From positions 1 through 20,473 of the forward strand of contig LRSR01007531.1 in NCBI GenBank assembly GCA_001579985.1: 20,473 nucleotides of DNA, read 5' to 3'. The position numbers were made by a program, and so were the translations under genes. Position 1 is the first letter of the stretch, and every line of letters begins with the position of its first letter. The notes beneath the pieces were generated by a model. That model was given only the letters and a program-made list of their open reading frames with translations, was not told the origin of the DNA and did no database searches. This document shows positions 18,718-20,473 of the stretch, in pieces. This DNA comes from Hypsibius dujardini. Taxonomy: Eukaryota > Tardigrada > Eutardigrada > Parachela > Hypsibiidae.

Positions 18718-18793
18718 GCGTGCCTTTGCCTGTCTGCTAGTCTGCCCTGCCTGCCTGTCTGTCTATTTGTTTTTTGTCTGTCTATCTGTCTTT

Positions 18794-18825
<32 letters not shown>

Positions 18826-18945
18826 AGTTTGTCTGTCGGTTTGTCTGTCTGTATTACTGTTCTTCTGTTTGTTTAGCCACCTGTTTGTTTGCTGGCCCGC
18901 TTGTTCGTCCGTACATCCGTCCATGCGTCCATCCGTCCCTTGATC
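18718..18945. repeat. TGTC/TGCC array (intergenic), core about 18795-18855
   Basis: A + strand TGTC array with a clean core (18795-18820) and decayed ends passing into TCCGTCCATCCGTCC words at 18905-18940. Plus-strand Leu/Cys/Val-rich frames across it are repeat by-products. Confidence 0.9.
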
Positions 18946-18949
18946 GGCC

Positions 18950-20018
18950 TTCTAACATGTTGAGCCGTGTCGACCTTTATACCGCTGCGACCTGAACACA
19001 TCTATAATCTGGCAACTTGAGACTGACTGCTAAATTCAGGCAGACACTTTATCAACCCAGCGGGAGACTTTGGCGTGTGACAGGTCACCCCACGATTAGG
19101 CACTTACCGACGGAATTCCAAAGGTTCCCCGACACTTCCTTCCGTTGTCGGTCAGTCAGTCTGCTGTCGGTCGATCGGGTGCAGCGAGAGCTCTCGCGTC
19201 TTTGAGCGAAACCGGAATCTCCAAGCACGACCCAACCACACGGGGAACCCGGTAAAGACCCAACCCTTTTCTCAACCGCGTATCCACCCACCCACCCGCG
19301 TGCTAACTGATAAGCGTGACAGTCAAAGGCCAATAAGGTATACAACACAACACACAGCACAATCTGCATGAGGGGCATCCCGTTCCGGTTGCGTGTTCAA
19401 GGCTGTCAGTCAAGTACGAGTACTACTGAGTACTAGTACACGAATGGTATTTACGAGACTTGTATGACTACGTATAGTGTGTTTTTGAAAAGAAGTGTGC
19501 CTCCTGAGGCTCATATGCTAGTACTGCTGTACAACACCGTCTCTTCCTTCATGAACTCCCGTGGTGAGAGCTACAGTATATACACGACGTGTCTGTCTAT
19601 ATCGAGGGGGAGAGCGTCGCGAGACGGAGATTTAAAAGTAGCAATTTTCCATAACGAAGCTTCACATTTTACTGTGACAGTTTCCCTTCCCTGCCTTCCG
19701 CCTCTCGCTCTCACCCTCCTCTCGTGCGCTGCTACTCCTCCAGCTTGTCACTCTCACCGAGGCAAAAGGTTTCCCTCCTCTTGCTGGGATCGTCTTACTT
19801 CCACCACACATTCTTCTCTCGGCACGATTTTAATTACCGGTTAACATTCCGATCGTCTACTGCGTGTATTTTTTCGGCCGTTTTTCTACACAACATTTCC
19901 GCGTTGAATTTGCGAGGTTTTCGTGTGATTTACCCCTTTTGTCTGGCAGTCTAAGTATTGTAAGATTTGTCTGTGTGCTTTCGGATTCCGAATTTATATA
20001 ACGCGAGAAGGGAAGACA
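18950..20018. other. Intergenic, promoter side of the gene starting at 20019
   Basis: No convincing gene. A palindrome GTACTAGTAC lies at about 19430 beside two AGTACT words. The longest plus-strand frame (19464-19844) has no family resemblance and the composition of chance sequence. The part 19850-20018 is probably promoter and 5' UTR of the following gene. TTTATATAACG at about 19993 is TATA-like, but at 23 bp before the ATG it is close for a promoter element. Confidence 0.4.
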
Positions 20019-20246
20019 ATGCTCAATTCGGCTGGCAACGACTCGGCCAAGATGGCGATGGCGGCGGCGAATGCCCAGGAGGACGACGGTCAGGACATTC
20101 CGGTGATCCAGGTGACGGAGCCGCTGGCGGAGAAGCTGAAGGAGAAGCCCGACCCGACGGAGGGCGCGGAGAACGTCCTGCAGATGATTATCGACCAGCA
20201 GAAATCGAAACGGAAGAAGTTCATCTTCCGGGAAGGCGGCCAACAG
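20019..20246 (+). CDS. First coding exon of an unrecognised gene (3' end outside window)
   Basis: The exon encodes 76 residues from ATG 20019 to an ideal donor (CAG then GTGAGT at 20247), ending in phase 0. It has a small acidic/Ala-rich start (another ATG lies at 20052), then IPVIQVTEPLAEKLKEKPDP, then a charged stretch with NVLQMIIDQQKSKRKKFIF that looks helical with a basic KSKRKK cluster, then REGGQQ. There is no signal peptide or membrane segment, and the basic cluster would suit a nuclear or nucleic-acid-associated protein. I do not recognise the family. GC content and codon use differ sharply from the AT-rich flank, which supports real coding. The following intron begins with a GT dinucleotide run and passes into GACA repeats at the window end. 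The next exon lies outside. Confidence 0.65.
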
Positions 20247-20287
20247 GTGAGTTTGAAGTTGTTATTTGCACACGTTGGCTGATGTGT

Positions 20288-20307
20288 ACGTGTGTGTGTG
20301 TGTGTGT
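20288..20307. repeat. GT dinucleotide microsatellite
   Basis: About nine GT units begin some 40 bp after the donor of the exon at 20019-20246, inside its intron. Confidence 0.85.
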
Positions 20308-20384
20308 CGACGTGTGGTGTCTGTGTCTTGACCCAGTTGGCTCAGATATCGAACCGGCAGACATAAGTATGAGGAAAAACAAGC

Positions 20385-20473
20385 AAGACTAAGAAAACAG
20401 GACGATCGACAAAAGGAGCATCAACAAGCAGGCAGGGATGCTCTCAAACAGACAGACAGACAGACAGACAGAC
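20385..20473. repeat. GACA array cut by the window end
   Basis: Degenerate AACA/GACA/GGCA words pass into perfect GACA units (20449-20473) that continue beyond the window, in the intron of the unrecognised gene. Confidence 0.85.

Noticed and set aside
19464-19844. 126-residue plus-strand open frame
   Set aside because: No family resemblance, Ser/Thr-rich chance composition, no matching splice or promoter signals. It is more likely upstream flank of the gene at 20019.
15325-20018. Possible mobile or virus-derived element in the gene-poor tract
   Set aside because: No reverse transcriptase, integrase, transposase or capsid-like motif and no long terminal repeats were found on either strand.

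Overview
The window is nuclear DNA from an animal, most likely an invertebrate. I base this on split genes with GT-AG introns, on metazoan protein families (a GLB1L2-type beta-galactosidase, RRS1, a DHRS11-type dehydrogenase, an HP1-type chromodomain protein and a single-box HMG protein), and on many short introns of about 68-99 bp beside a few of 0.6-1.7 kb. The phylum cannot be fixed from the sequence alone. The strongest signature is a family of tetranucleotide arrays (GACA on one strand, TGTC on the other, with GGCA, AGCA and TGAT variants). They fill introns and intergenic DNA and leave exons untouched.

Layout from left to right. Positions 1-4117 (minus) hold a nearly complete beta-galactosidase gene in seven coding exons, whose stop lies just beyond the left edge. 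Positions 5199-6354 (minus) hold a three-exon gene for a 125-residue HMG-box protein. It is divergent from a chromodomain gene (plus, CDS 8516-8905, with a likely 5' UTR exon ending at 7812). The space between them contains a striking perfect inverted repeat at 7619-7657. Positions 9175-10431 (minus) hold an intron-bearing DHRS11-like pseudogene: its splice sites survive, but its glycine motif and reading frame do not. Positions 10997-15324 (plus) hold the complete eight-exon gene for the ribosome biogenesis factor RRS1. Positions 15325-20018 are gene-poor and repeat-rich. Positions 20019-20246 (plus) are the first coding exon of an unrecognised gene that runs off the right edge.

All exon joins were worked out by hand and the reading phases close through each intact gene. 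One RRS1 intron appears to need a GC donor, and so does one pseudogene intron. The genes do not form a pathway: two are chromatin proteins sharing a divergent intergenic region, one acts in the nucleolus, one is a glycosidase and one is a dead oxidoreductase. I found no tRNA, rRNA, CRISPR, viral or transposase sequence. No candidate for a wholly new system stands out. The best leads are the oppositely oriented repeat arrays that bracket exons, the inverted repeat with 8-bp flanking duplications, and the unusual chromodomain protein.
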